The notes under the pieces: generated by a model
Told to the model about the DNA's origin: nothing
The model's database searches: none
What the model saw: the letters and a program-made list of their open reading frames with translations, nothing else
Program-made: the position numbers and the translations under genes
Assembly (NCBI GenBank): GCA_036939355.1
Contig: JALLAP010000022.1
Location: 40,757-104,756, forward strand
DNA from: Thalassiosira profunda
Lineage: Eukaryota > Bacillariophyta > Thalassiosirophyceae > Thalassiosirales > Thalassiosiraceae
Length of the DNA: 64,000 nt
Direction of reading: 5' to 3'
Part shown: positions 1-9,370 of the stretch, piece after piece
Position numbering within the stretch: position 1 is the first letter of the stretch
How the letters are laid out: every line of letters begins with the position of its first letter

Positions 1-1149
1 CAAAGCATCGTGGCAGGATGTTTCGTTGAGGTATCGCTGCTCCTTCATTTTGTACAGTTGCTCGGTCAAACCGATACCATCCGATAGAGATGGGCCGGAG
101 TGCATGTGCGTTTTGTTCTGTCGGTCGTGGAATATCTTTTCTGCAATTGATTTGCACTGAGATGCGCTGGCGCTATTGCACAGACGAGATTCCTGCAAAA
201 CAGCCTCGGCGTCATCCACCGAGCGTGCGAGCAGCAGCGCCTCGATTCTCACGTGCGGGATCCCATGTCGCAACGCCACAGTGAGCAAGTGCCAGAAGTG
301 AAGGTAATGCGACAGGCAGTTGGGAACGTGCCAGGCCAGATTCGTCCCTCGCTCTTGCTGTGTTCTCTTCGCGGCATACGACCGAAGCATCAACAGCTCC
401 TTTCCACGAGGAAGGCGTTGCAACTTCTCTTCCGAGGATCCAACGAGGCCGTCCCAAAGTTGTTTGTACCACCTGCTTCTCACGGGAAACGTATGCTGGG
501 GTCCGCGATGCGCCACAAACACCGGATAGCCACCCGTGTGCATATCCAGCAGCAATCCAGCGTGAGCAAAGTTCACTTTCGAGAATCCAACACCATCGGA
601 GGTCAATGTGGATAGTATCTCCGTCAAGTTATCGGAGGAGCATGAGCTCCACATTTGGGGCAAATACTGCGGTTGTTCCGACCCAAAACAGGCCCTGACC
701 TTCCGCGGCCGCCGATTGCAGGATGGGTTCAGGTATTCGGGAGGGCAGCCGTCCCGTACCGTCTCGTAGGGGAAGGTGATGTTCAGACCGGATAGAAGGG
801 CATTCGATAGCAGCGTCGAGCTTTGCGACGGTCCACAGAAAAGGGTGATGGGCAGATGGCTGTCGAGATCAAGGAAAGGTTCTCTTGTGGTGGGTGCATT
901 CCCTTTGTCGGTTTCATCCAGCGTTGATCCATCTGTGGTGGGTGCACCCCCATTCAGCAAAACACCCTCTTCCACCATTGATGCGTCCAGACGGCCATCG
1001 TTGCTTGGGGCCTCCGATGCATCTAAATCTGGCAGTAGCTCCGCATCCCACCCCATCCATTGCACTTTTGACCAGTTCGGTGAAAGGCATATCGCCATCG
1101 AGGCAATTGCCATCACCATCAACGCACGTCGACGTTGACCGCGTTCCAT
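1..1149 (-). CDS. Partial N-terminally anchored protein, possibly sulfotransferase-like (runs off left edge)
   Basis: An open frame of 383 codons runs leftward from the ATG at 1149 to base 1 without a stop, so the 3' part lies outside the window. The product starts with a basic stretch (RGQRRR) and a short hydrophobic segment (about residues 9-23), which suggests a signal anchor and a lumenal or secreted domain. A Pro/Thr-rich linker holding two copies of a NAPTT/GAPTT motif follows. At about residues 115-130 the strand-loop segment ITLFCGPSQSSTLLSNALL loosely resembles the PAPS-binding loop of sulfotransferases (P/G-x-K-S-G-T/S). The loop lysine is absent, so that assignment is weak. Several cysteines are consistent with a secretory-pathway domain. 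It is divergent from the gene at 1454. The open frame is well supported; the function is not. Confidence 0.7.
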   Translation of the reverse strand, partial: MERGQRRRALMVMAIASMAICLSPNWSKVQWMGWDAELLPDLDASEAPSNDGRLDASMVEEGVLLNGGAPTTDGSTLDETDKGNAPTTREPFLDLDSHLPITLFCGPSQSSTLLSNALLSGLNITFPYETVRDGCPPEYLNPSCNRRPRKVRACFGSEQPQYLPQMWSSCSSDNLTEILSTLTSDGVGFSKVNFAHAGLLLDMHTGGYPVFVAHRGPQHTFPVRSRWYKQLWDGLVGSSEEKLQRLPRGKELLMLRSYAAKRTQQERGTNLAWHVPNCLSHYLHFWHLLTVALRHGIPHVRIEALLLARSVDDAEAVLQESRLCNSASASQCKSIAEKIFHDRQNKTHMHSGPSLSDGIGLTEQLYKMKEQRYLNETSCHDAL

Positions 1150-1453
1150 TTCTCTTTCTCATGTTGTATAACCTACTTCGGCGAGCTTGACAGAAATGGC
1201 TACCACCACCGCTGCCCACCAAACCGCGCAATACGCCCGGCCGCCGAGGCTCATGCGGAGAGGCTTGGCGAGCCGGAGGGGGCGGCGGCGGGGGCGGCCG
1301 CGGCGGGCCGGAGGAAATGGCAAGTTTAGGGCCTGTCCGTAGGAGCAATTATGGATTGAGTTTGAGTACCGGCCTAAGCTCAAATGGTGCACCTGCCTGC
1401 GTCCCGGGCGCACACAGCTCAGGAGCAGACAACCCACACATGCACCGTCCACG
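1150..1453. promoter_or_regulatory. Divergent intergenic region between the genes at 1149 (-) and 1454 (+)
   Basis: These 304 bp must hold both 5' UTRs and a shared or bidirectional promoter. A GGC/GCG-rich run lies at about 1270-1315. I see no convincing TATA box and no additional gene. Confidence 0.4.
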
Positions 1454-3355
1454 ATGCCGCTGATATCGCCGCCGCCCAGCAAAAGGGCCCGCACATCTAG
1501 CGAGGATGACGTCAGCAGCGAGGCGCTGGACGCCGGCAGCAAGGGGGTGGCCGAGGAGAAGGAAGAGAAGGCGGCAAAGGAAGAGGATGAGGATGAAGAG
1601 GAGTATCGGCGCTGCGACGAGCTGGACATGCTGGTTTACATGCACTCCTCGCTCGAAACCCCTGAAAACGACGCCATCGAAGCCATCCACGGCAGAGGAG
1701 TCTTCAATAACGATGGCGAACTGACGAATATCCCGCACTCCCGCAATATCTCTCGAGATCGGCACAAATGGTGCTGCGCCGAGGATTGGCGCACGCGGAC
1801 GTTGGTGGGACATGAGGGACGATGCGAGCATGCCAGCAACTGCTCGCACTATCCACTGCCCGACGAGCACATCAATGCCATCGAAGCCGCTACCCGCGGT
1901 TATTACGACTATGATCTCAAGGAGGAGGACTGCAACGTGAGGGGATATTGGAAGGAGAGAGAGGCCGAGCAGGTGAAGGAAGATAAGCTCAGGAGTGAAT
2001 CTGTGACGGTGCCCATTAAAGCACTTGTGCTGGTCCCCCCACCGCCGTCTCAGCCAGGAGAAGGTGACCCGGTGACTGCTGTTGTCATCCACAGATTCTT
2101 AGGATACGGGAGGAGCGAGGACTGGTTGAACGACGGTGACATTGTGGGTGTTACGTTTGAGTATGCCAATGGCGCTGCTCTGAGTTGGTCGCATGTGAAC
2201 TGCACCCCCCTGCACAAAGATCCCAGGGTCTACAAAAGCAGAGTCGAGTTGGCAACTGGCGAATACATCGTGCGGGTTTACTGGAACGATAATCCACCTG
2301 CGGGTAGGACCAAGAACAACATTGGCTTCGAGACAGCTGGTACCGAAAAGAGGTACGTCGTGATCAATCCAGAGTATGGCGAGCGCGAGCTCCAAATTGG
2401 ACGTGACCAAAGCGAGGTCAGCTATTTTTGCAACGGGAGAAATGAGGTTTTCAAGGCCCCGTCTCCTGGCGAAGACTGCATCTGGAAGTTACAGCCTCGC
2501 TTCGTAGGCGTTCACGTGTTTGACCGGCCAGAGTCTGGAGATCTTGCTTATGTGTTCAACGGAGTCATTCGTCGGCCGATTGCTTCCTTCAAGGATGCAT
2601 GGGCAAAGAAGGAGGCTGTTCCGTCTCTCAAGGAATGCGCAGCTGCGAAGGTCATGGAGGGAATGGGCACGCAATACAAGACCATCGAAGGTGACGAACG
2701 CGAGGGTATCATGGCACTCGAATCGAGCGCACAAGAGACGATGTGCTCTTTCCAAGACAAGCTGACGAAGGACCTTGTTTTCAGCGAAGAGGCTGACCGG
2801 GTCTTGAAACTGCGCTTGCTCTTGGCTAGGGCGGAGAAGAAGTTAGCTGCCAAGCGTGACGTTGCCGTGAAGAGGCTAGCTGATCACGAGTACTCGGTGC
2901 AGATGCAATTCAACGACGATCGGATGGAATGCATCAAAAAGTCTGTGAAGAAGAGAAAGGAGCACGCCAACAGTGTTCAACGGCTGCTGACTGATCCTCG
3001 ACTGGAGGAGAGCATTTCTGGTGGCAAACGTGTAGCAATTTGCCAAGAGGCGAAATGCTGCAGAAAGTACGAGCCAAGTTTGGTGCCGATGCAACGCCGT
3101 TGCGGCTTTGTTATCAAAGATGAAGAGGGGAAAGTAATGAAGAGGTGTGCCGGCGCCACGGCCACCTGTGGTTGCAAGACATGGCCTTGTATCAAATGTC
3201 GGGTCCCCATCTGTGACCTCCATTTTCCAGAGCATAAAAGAATGTGTATGCGCCAGCCCAACGACTCGGGGAGGTATTACGACACCCAATTCCACTGGCG
3301 CAAGGAAGGAGAGGTGGAGCCTTGGAAAAGAGACAGACATAACTCCTGGGATTAA
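1454..3355 (+). CDS. Unknown protein with coiled coil and C-terminal cysteine-rich zinc finger
   Basis: Single-exon frame of 633 residues. The start (MPLISPPPSKRAR) is the first ATG after the divergent intergenic region. Residues 1-55 are Lys/Glu/Asp-rich and look disordered, with a possible basic nuclear signal (KRAR). The central part (about 60-360) has scattered Cys and His and no family I recognise. Residues 430-520 are strongly charged and probably coiled coil. At about 525-615 there are twelve cysteines plus histidines, ending in C-x2-C-x4-C-x2-H-x4-H-x3-C. That arrangement resembles the cross-brace zinc finger at the C-terminus of piggyBac-type transposases, but no DDE domain precedes it here. 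A nucleic-acid or protein-binding role is inference. An AATAAA at 3379-3384 could serve as the polyadenylation signal. The 3' end converges on the kinase gene at 3491. Confidence 0.8.
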   Translation: MPLISPPPSKRARTSSEDDVSSEALDAGSKGVAEEKEEKAAKEEDEDEEEYRRCDELDMLVYMHSSLETPENDAIEAIHGRGVFNNDGELTNIPHSRNISRDRHKWCCAEDWRTRTLVGHEGRCEHASNCSHYPLPDEHINAIEAATRGYYDYDLKEEDCNVRGYWKEREAEQVKEDKLRSESVTVPIKALVLVPPPPSQPGEGDPVTAVVIHRFLGYGRSEDWLNDGDIVGVTFEYANGAALSWSHVNCTPLHKDPRVYKSRVELATGEYIVRVYWNDNPPAGRTKNNIGFETAGTEKRYVVINPEYGERELQIGRDQSEVSYFCNGRNEVFKAPSPGEDCIWKLQPRFVGVHVFDRPESGDLAYVFNGVIRRPIASFKDAWAKKEAVPSLKECAAAKVMEGMGTQYKTIEGDEREGIMALESSAQETMCSFQDKLTKDLVFSEEADRVLKLRLLLARAEKKLAAKRDVAVKRLADHEYSVQMQFNDDRMECIKKSVKKRKEHANSVQRLLTDPRLEESISGGKRVAICQEAKCCRKYEPSLVPMQRRCGFVIKDEEGKVMKRCAGATATCGCKTWPCIKCRVPICDLHFPEHKRMCMRQPNDSGRYYDTQFHWRKEGEVEPWKRDRHNSWD

Positions 3356-3490
3356 AGACTCGTTTGTGGACAGCATGGAATAAATCTTAATACTCGGGAT
3401 GATGTAACCCCGCCCTCCTGCCTATATTCAGATCCATGTGGACCTGCTGCTCTCGCATTCCTTTCCTTTTGCACCTAATCATTCAGTTGC

Positions 3491-5170
3491 TCATTTCTTT
3501 TTCGCACCCCCATGCTCCCCACTATTATCACTCTCCACCGTGTTCAGCCTCATGAGGTGCCGCACTGACACGCGATTGACCGGACGCGCCACGAACGTCG
3601 ACCTCCTCCGGTTGTGCGACACGGCCGTCGCAGACGCCGGAATCTCAGGCGCCAGCCGCAAATACTCGTCCCTCAGCTCGTCGTACACCGCTGCCATTGT
3701 CGGGCGCTTCGACGGCTTCTGCGACCACCCCGCGCTGATCAGATCCCGCATCCTCTTATTGAACACCTTCTTGATCGGCGGACGTTCCCCATCGATGAAA
3801 ATCTCGTTCTTCAGCCGGGTGTACGTGTAATTCTTCAGCGGCTTCTCCAGCGTGAGGATCTCCCACAGGAGCATGTTGAACGAGTATACGTCCGCCGAGA
3901 GGTTGTAGGGGTGGTACATTCCACACTCCGGTGCCATATACCGCGGGGTCCCCGCCATCGAGAGGCGCCAATTCCCCTGCCGATCCCGTTCGTTGGGGTG
4001 GAGCTCTTTCACCAATCCCAGGTCGAACAGTTTGATGTCGCCACGGACGTCAAACCCAAGATTCTCCGGCTGTGCACACGAAGAGAAGAGATGATGAGTG
4101 CGGACCGCTGAACAAATCAAAAGCCCAGATAACACGACACCACAGCAACCCACCTTCAAATCCCGGTAGATGATGCTCTTCGAATGAAGGTACTTCAACG
4201 CCGCCGAGATATCGAACGCCACCTTGAGCCGCGTCGCCAAGTCCTTGTTCCGCTCCCCCGCATGCTTCTTGTTGGCCAGGAAGCCAAACTTCTTCTTCAC
4301 CTCGATCTGGTGGCACTGCTGCCACTCCCCGTAAATCCGATCGCTCAGCGTGTCGAACAGCCTATCCAGAATGAGGAAGTAGCCGTGGCCCCGATTCACG
4401 CTCACGAGGCTCTTGACGCCCCCCTCGGGCAATCCCCGCACCTTGATGATGTTGGGATGGGAGAGGCTCGCCAGGAACATCCCTTCGACGACGAGGTCGG
4501 CCGTCCCCACCGCGTACTTTTGGGGCTTGGCCCGGACTTCCTCCTTGAGGAACTTGATGGCGTACCGGAACGTGCCCGACTCGGTGCGCTGGTGGTGCAT
4601 CGTGAGGAGCTTGCGGGGATCCGACACGCGGACGACCTTCTTCTTCTTGCCCCGATCGGTCCCGCTCCCGTCCAGCTTGTCGTCCAGCCCGTGATCGAGG
4701 TCCCAGCTCGCCTCGGAGTCGGTGTCCCCGGTCGCGGTGATTTTGGTGATTTCGTGCACGTCGCTGAAGGAGCCCTTGCCGAGGAATTTGCCGATCTCCA
4801 GCTCCTCGAATTTCACCAGGGCCACGTCGGCGAGCTTGGCCTGCGACAGGACGTTGCTCTGCTCCGACGCGCGGCGGTAGGCCTTGGCGGCGATCTCGGC
4901 CACCTTGCGGTGCAATCGCAGGGACATGTCCTCCTTCCCGGTTTCCTTCTGGTAGGATGCCTTGGTTGGCGGCGTCGGCGGGGCCTCTTCCACGGGGAGG
5001 TCCTCCACCTTCTCGTCCTTCATTTCCAGCGGTTCGTGCACGGTTCGGGACGTCTCGTCCAGGCTGTCCTCCTCGCCGATGGTGGACAACCTCGGCTGGT
5101 GGTGGGAGGAACTCACCGTATCATCGACCGGCGAGTCGTTGGGCGACATGGTTGGAGTAGTTGTTTGCAA
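3491..5170 (-). CDS. TKL-like protein kinase
   Basis: Two exons: 5170-4154 and 4069-3491. The 84-nt intron (4153-4070, GTGGGT...CACAG) interrupts the catalytic loop exactly between DLK and PEN. It is a multiple of three and stop-free, so retention would insert 28 residues. The spliced protein is 531 residues. An acidic N-terminal region with PPTPPT is followed by a kinase domain: glycine loop GKGSFSDV (about 131), catalytic Lys in YAIKFLK, catalytic loop YRDLKPEN in place of HRD, DLG in place of DFG, APE as APECG, and C-lobe Arg in KRPTM. The overall style is tyrosine-kinase-like. A short basic tail (NRRRSTF) follows. The Y-for-H and L-for-F changes are conservative; the catalytic Asp and the metal-binding Asp are present, so I expect activity. 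Substrate unknown. Confidence 0.88.
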   Translation of the reverse strand: MQTTTPTMSPNDSPVDDTVSSSHHQPRLSTIGEEDSLDETSRTVHEPLEMKDEKVEDLPVEEAPPTPPTKASYQKETGKEDMSLRLHRKVAEIAAKAYRRASEQSNVLSQAKLADVALVKFEELEIGKFLGKGSFSDVHEITKITATGDTDSEASWDLDHGLDDKLDGSGTDRGKKKKVVRVSDPRKLLTMHHQRTESGTFRYAIKFLKEEVRAKPQKYAVGTADLVVEGMFLASLSHPNIIKVRGLPEGGVKSLVSVNRGHGYFLILDRLFDTLSDRIYGEWQQCHQIEVKKKFGFLANKKHAGERNKDLATRLKVAFDISAALKYLHSKSIIYRDLKVGCCGVVLSGLLICSAVRTHHLFSSCAQPENLGFDVRGDIKLFDLGLVKELHPNERDRQGNWRLSMAGTPRYMAPECGMYHPYNLSADVYSFNMLLWEILTLEKPLKNYTYTRLKNEIFIDGERPPIKKVFNKRMRDLISAGWSQKPSKRPTMAAVYDELRDEYLRLAPEIPASATAVSHNRRRSTFVARPVNRVSVRHLMRLNTVESDNSGEHGGAKKK

Positions 5171-5398
5171 TTGTTATTGGGGCGCGGATGTGAAGTGTGA
5201 ACGCGCCGAGACCGCGGCGTGGTGGAGCTGGGTGGCTGGGTTCGGTGACGGATGACACAAGATGGGTTCACCAATCTCGATTAGGTAGCCAAAAATGAGA
5301 CCGACGGCGATACCGATCGAAGAGATCGCTTAGCAGCTCAGGCAAGATCAAGATGTTGGCCGGCGGGCAAGAGAGGCAGCACCCAAGATGGTCGGTGT

Positions 5399-5453
5399 GG
5401 GCGGCTGGGTGGGGCTGGGTTCTTGCTGTGGTTTGTGCGGGTTTGGTTGAGGC
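5399..5453 (+). repeat. 55-bp direct repeat, left copy
   Basis: This block is identical over 55 bases to 9515-9569 and in the same orientation. It begins GGGCGGCTGGGTGGGG and ends GGTTTGGTTGAGGC. The sequence immediately outside the identical block differs at both ends. The two copies bracket the DDE-transposase gene. Confidence 0.9.
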
Positions 5454-5534
5454 AGCTCAGACGGTCAAGAGGTGGTGAGGACGAGGTCAGCTGAATGAAT
5501 GAGGTCAGCTGAATCTAAAAATGGCGGGAATATC

Positions 5535-5549
5535 GGACTAATTTAGTCC
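5535..5549. repeat. 15-nt palindrome
   Basis: GGACTAA-T-TTAGTCC is a perfect inverted repeat with 7-bp arms and a single central base. Further TAGTCCTAA copies lie directly downstream, up to about 5564. It may be a protein-binding site or part of a transposon terminus; nothing decides this here. Confidence 0.5.
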
Positions 5550-5722
5550 TAAGATAGTCCTAAATAGGCTCATTTAGTAACAAATTGGTACCCAAGTGTC
5601 TAAAAGTACTAGATTTCCTACGTAGATTGTCCGTACAAACCTTCGCAGCGAAAGCCTCGGGAAAAGCGCCTCGCGCCCGCCGAGGAGCCGCTTCTTCACC
5701 TTCGTCGTAGCCACCGCGCGTC

Positions 5723-8700
5723 TTGCTCCACGACGCTCCAGCAGCCATGCCCAACGAGGGAAAATCCGACAGGGAGTGGGCGGGGGTGCTTCTGGAGTTC
5801 GCCAGGCACCGAAATAAGAATTTAGGGAGGGGCGGCGCTCCAGGGAAACACTCCAAATGGCATCACGAATACACCAACATCAAGGCGTGTCCTCGGCACT
5901 CCGGCGCTACAAAGCTGACGGACATGCTCACGGGGCGCAACGCCAGCGCATGCAATTGCAAATGGCACGACGAGACGAGCCCGCTCATACCTGCCTCGCT
6001 GCGCCCGCCGCCGCCGCCCCCGCCCCCGCCCCCGCAAGTCCTCAGAGCGTCGGCGGACGCGCCCGCGCAGCCCCCTCCGGCGCAGCCTCCACGCCCAAAA
6101 ATGAAGGTGCCATTCAACCTTCCCCGCCAACCAACTCCGCGGAAAACCCTGTCGGAGGTGCGATACATCTCCAAAACGTATTACTTTGGGGAGGGGAAGG
6201 CCCGGGGGGAGCGGGGGAGGGAGGGGAGCCGGGGGAACGGAGGTGGGGATGGCGCCGCGGGAGGCGAGGTGGACGACGAAGTTGGGGGGGAGGAGGGATT
6301 GCGGCCCCAAGAGGTCGTGCCGCTCGAATTCGACCTGCAGGTTTTCGGGTACACTGTCGGGGACTGCCCGCACTGCGGGGAGAGGCCGGAACCCAGCTAC
6401 ACAAAACTGAACGACAGCGTGAAGATTATCCACACAATTGACAAGCCGCGCTGGGTGCAGGGAGTGGGAATGAAATGCCCCGCCTGCAAAGGGACGTGGC
6501 AGACCTACGAGAAGGCGTACGTCGACACTCTGCCCAGGCATATGCAGGAGGAATTGAATGCAATTATTTATGGGAAGTCCAATGGAGTGGACATGAGCCT
6601 CATCACGGCGCTCCGGTGCAACGGGATCCCAGCCAATGTCGAGCAAACCTGCCACGGGAATTTGCGCAGATGGTACAATAGCCTGAAGAAAAGATACGAG
6701 GAGCGCGTGGCCAACGCGATCAGAATGTACGGGGAGGATGCAGTGGAGCAACGGCCGTTCCCGGAGCTGGACATTCGTTGGGTTGCCAAGGCTCCACAGC
6801 TGATAACGGCTTTCCTTCGGGACTACATCACTTGCAGAGATGGGCTGCTTCGCGAGATGGCCTCCATCCTATCCGTTGTGGCGCTTTCGATAGACCACCA
6901 GCGCAAGGTCGTAAAGCGGGCCAAAGGGAATGATGGCACTCAATCTTTCGCCGTCGTCGGCGATGGAAATACGGTCCTGGCTTACGTGGTGGTGCCCGAC
7001 ACCAACATGACTTGGGCGGAGCAATGTATGAGGGAAATACTGGCGAGGCACGGAGCTACCCTCGCGCCAGATGATTGCAATCGCCTGGTCGAGCGAGGAA
7101 CCTTACCACCGGTGGTTTACGTCGACTGCAACTGCTGCAACGGGAAGGTTGGCGGACGCACGGACGAGACGAAGTGGTTCTTCGGCCTGCTCAAACTGCT
7201 CGACGCGTTTCATGCCATCCAGCGCATTGGAAAGCAGATCAACTCCGAGCACGATCGCAAAGGGCGGTTCATGCAACAGATTTCGGCTTGCATCTTTACC
7301 CGGTCGGACGAGGATATGCGCGCGCTCGAGGCGGCACGGATGGCTGGGAATATCAGAAATCTCTCGACCAAGCAGCAGAAGAAGGACCGGGAGCGGCACG
7401 TGCGGCGTGTCATACGCGACAAAGAAGCAATTGTGGCGAAACTGATCATGCTTCTAAAGACGCAGATTCTCCTGGACCGCAAGATCCGCGCCGCCTACGA
7501 ACGGTCCGGGAAGTCCTGCGCCGATCTCTCGCCCGCCCACGACGCCTACCCGCTCATCACCAAGAAGGTGAAGGACTGCATCATTAGGCAGTGCGTCCAT
7601 GTGTTGAACGGCTGCCTCGAGGACGTGCAGGCAATGAACGTCGCCGTCGGGGAGGTGAACTACCGCAACACGGGCGTGATGCTGATGGAGTATAAATCCC
7701 TGCGCGGCACCAACGGCAACGAGGCCATGCATTCGGTGATGGACCGCAAAATGTACGCCACCAACCACATCCGTAAGCTCTACTTCGACGCCAAAGCGCA
7801 TTGGAACATCACCCACTACAATAGAGTTCGCCTGGGCGACATGGGAAAGGAGGTTCTTCCGCACGGTGTGGCGCCGCACGAGGACGATTCCATTGCTATT
7901 GTTGCATCAACGGACCTCCTCTTTGGCTTTGCTTACTGCGATTCCGTGTTGAAAGCGAAGGAGGACGACATTCATCGCGAGGTTATGGCTGCCCTTGCAA
8001 ATGATGAGCTGGCTATCGAAGATTTGGAGATGGATGGGTTGGAAGCCGTAGCGGAGCTAGATGATTTGCTCAACAACGACGAAGAAACAGACGTTGCCAC
8101 GTGCTCCGATAGTACGCTGATGGGCGCGGGTGTCAATGTCAGTGTCCCTCCTTTGGCTGTCGATATTCCTGCCGTCATCGACGTCGCATCGTTGGAACAG
8201 CTCGACTGCGCATTTGATCGCGAACTCGGGCGCCCCGTTGGCAGTGAAAACAGCTTGCCAATCGAAGTCGACGAGGTCGTGACTCCAGCAAACGTTAGCA
8301 CTCTGCAGCAATGCTCTCGAGCCGCCGACCAGATGGCCGCCGACGGCGGGATTACTTTTGCCGATGATACAACAACTGCCGACTTCGTACAGCTTCATGG
8401 CGTGAATGGCACACGAAGAGTCGGGGTCCGGCGCAAACAGGCGCAGCAGGCGCCGAAGAGCTGGCCAGGAATGAATCTTTCGATGCGCACAAAGTGGGAG
8501 CAGATCTGGGCCGAACGATACAAATGCCCGCATCCCGGCGAAGGCTCCACCAGCATGCATCAGTGGGTCCAGAAGGCGAGCTACATCTACGAGATCTGGA
8601 TGGCCGACGAGCTGAAGAAGGCGAAGGAAGCGAAATTGCCGAGGCCGCCGCTCGAGACTGTCGGTTATACCGAAGCAGCGAATTGGGCAAAGGAGAAGAT

Positions 8701-9370
8701 GGCATCAGCTTCGGAGGGACGACGTCGCGGGATTGTGGACGAGGCGACACAGGCAATTAGCACCAGTCTCGATGCAGTTATGGAAAGCGACAACGGAGTC
8801 GATGAGGCAGCTCTGTTCGGAGACGAAGATGGGCTTGGAGTCGCCCGAGTTATCGATTCTTTGCAAATGATATCGCCTTCCGCGTCGGCTGATAGCTCGC
8901 CAGGCTTTCCAACGACGACTGAAGTGAGTGCCGCAATGGAGCAGCTCGCGGTTTCGCAAACCGTCGACGATGAATTGCAGGGATTGCTGAAAAAGCCCGC
9001 GAAGAAGAGGGCGAAGAAGAAAGCGACATCACCGGCGGACGCGGAGCGGAAGAGGAGGGCTTTGATCAAATTGCAATCGCTCGGGATGACGGCCGATAAA
9101 CCCGCGGGCAGATCTCGACCGAGGTGCGGGATCTGCAACAAGTATTTTGACACTGAGCTTGTTGTTCAGTTGGAGGGCGAGGAAGCTCGAAAGCTGCCTC
9201 ACCGCCAAATGGGGCATGTAAACGGCAAACGGAAAGACTTCTGCCCGTTTGCCGACGATTCGGGGATACTCAAACAACATTTGATAGATCTGGGCGAACG
9301 ACGGCAGCAATCACAGAAGGACACGTACAAGAAGCGAAAGTCAAGTGTTGGTGTTGTTGAGGAGGAGTAG
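5723..9370 (+). CDS. DDE-type transposase with zinc-binding N-terminus
   Basis: Single open frame of 1215 residues from 5723; the second ATG at 5747 (CAGCCATGC) has the better context and gives 1207. The N-terminal part has a proline run (about residues 94-104) and a CPHC...CPAC zinc ribbon (about 215-255), then a module around LPRHMQ/NAIIYGKSNGVD like those preceding eukaryotic DDE domains (DUF6729-like). Catalytic candidates are Asp in LSIDHQRKV (about 390), Asp in VVYVDCNCC (about 467) and Glu in RGTNGNEAMH (about 667). The last two motifs are typical of these transposases. The C-terminus has an acidic linker, a KRAKKKA basic patch and a final C-x2-C...H...C finger (about 1133-1175). There is no internal stop or frameshift, so the copy could be active. 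The family assignment is from motif memory only. Confidence 0.8.
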   Translation: MLHDAPAAMPNEGKSDREWAGVLLEFARHRNKNLGRGGAPGKHSKWHHEYTNIKACPRHSGATKLTDMLTGRNASACNCKWHDETSPLIPASLRPPPPPPPPPPQVLRASADAPAQPPPAQPPRPKMKVPFNLPRQPTPRKTLSEVRYISKTYYFGEGKARGERGREGSRGNGGGDGAAGGEVDDEVGGEEGLRPQEVVPLEFDLQVFGYTVGDCPHCGERPEPSYTKLNDSVKIIHTIDKPRWVQGVGMKCPACKGTWQTYEKAYVDTLPRHMQEELNAIIYGKSNGVDMSLITALRCNGIPANVEQTCHGNLRRWYNSLKKRYEERVANAIRMYGEDAVEQRPFPELDIRWVAKAPQLITAFLRDYITCRDGLLREMASILSVVALSIDHQRKVVKRAKGNDGTQSFAVVGDGNTVLAYVVVPDTNMTWAEQCMREILARHGATLAPDDCNRLVERGTLPPVVYVDCNCCNGKVGGRTDETKWFFGLLKLLDAFHAIQRIGKQINSEHDRKGRFMQQISACIFTRSDEDMRALEAARMAGNIRNLSTKQQKKDRERHVRRVIRDKEAIVAKLIMLLKTQILLDRKIRAAYERSGKSCADLSPAHDAYPLITKKVKDCIIRQCVHVLNGCLEDVQAMNVAVGEVNYRNTGVMLMEYKSLRGTNGNEAMHSVMDRKMYATNHIRKLYFDAKAHWNITHYNRVRLGDMGKEVLPHGVAPHEDDSIAIVASTDLLFGFAYCDSVLKAKEDDIHREVMAALANDELAIEDLEMDGLEAVAELDDLLNNDEETDVATCSDSTLMGAGVNVSVPPLAVDIPAVIDVASLEQLDCAFDRELGRPVGSENSLPIEVDEVVTPANVSTLQQCSRAADQMAADGGITFADDTTTADFVQLHGVNGTRRVGVRRKQAQQAPKSWPGMNLSMRTKWEQIWAERYKCPHPGEGSTSMHQWVQKASYIYEIWMADELKKAKEAKLPRPPLETVGYTEAANWAKEKMASASEGRRRGIVDEATQAISTSLDAVMESDNGVDEAALFGDEDGLGVARVIDSLQMISPSASADSSPGFPTTTEVSAAMEQLAVSQTVDDELQGLLKKPAKKRAKKKATSPADAERKRRALIKLQSLGMTADKPAGRSRPRCGICNKYFDTELVVQLEGEEARKLPHRQMGHVNGKRKDFCPFADDSGILKQHLIDLGERRQQSQKDTYKKRKSSVGVVEEE

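Larger units (their letters stand above)
5171..5722. other. Intergenic region between kinase and transposase genes
   Basis: This stretch holds the left copy of the 55-bp direct repeat (5399-5453), a 14-bp direct repeat (GAGGTCAGCTGAAT at 5483-5496 and 5501-5514) and an AT-rich segment with a 15-nt palindrome (5535-5549). It should also contain the kinase promoter on the minus strand. No further gene is visible. Confidence 0.5.

Noticed and set aside
4184..5200. 338-residue plus-strand open frame
   Set aside because: Antisense to the kinase; no domain signature and a His/Leu/Gly-rich shadow composition.
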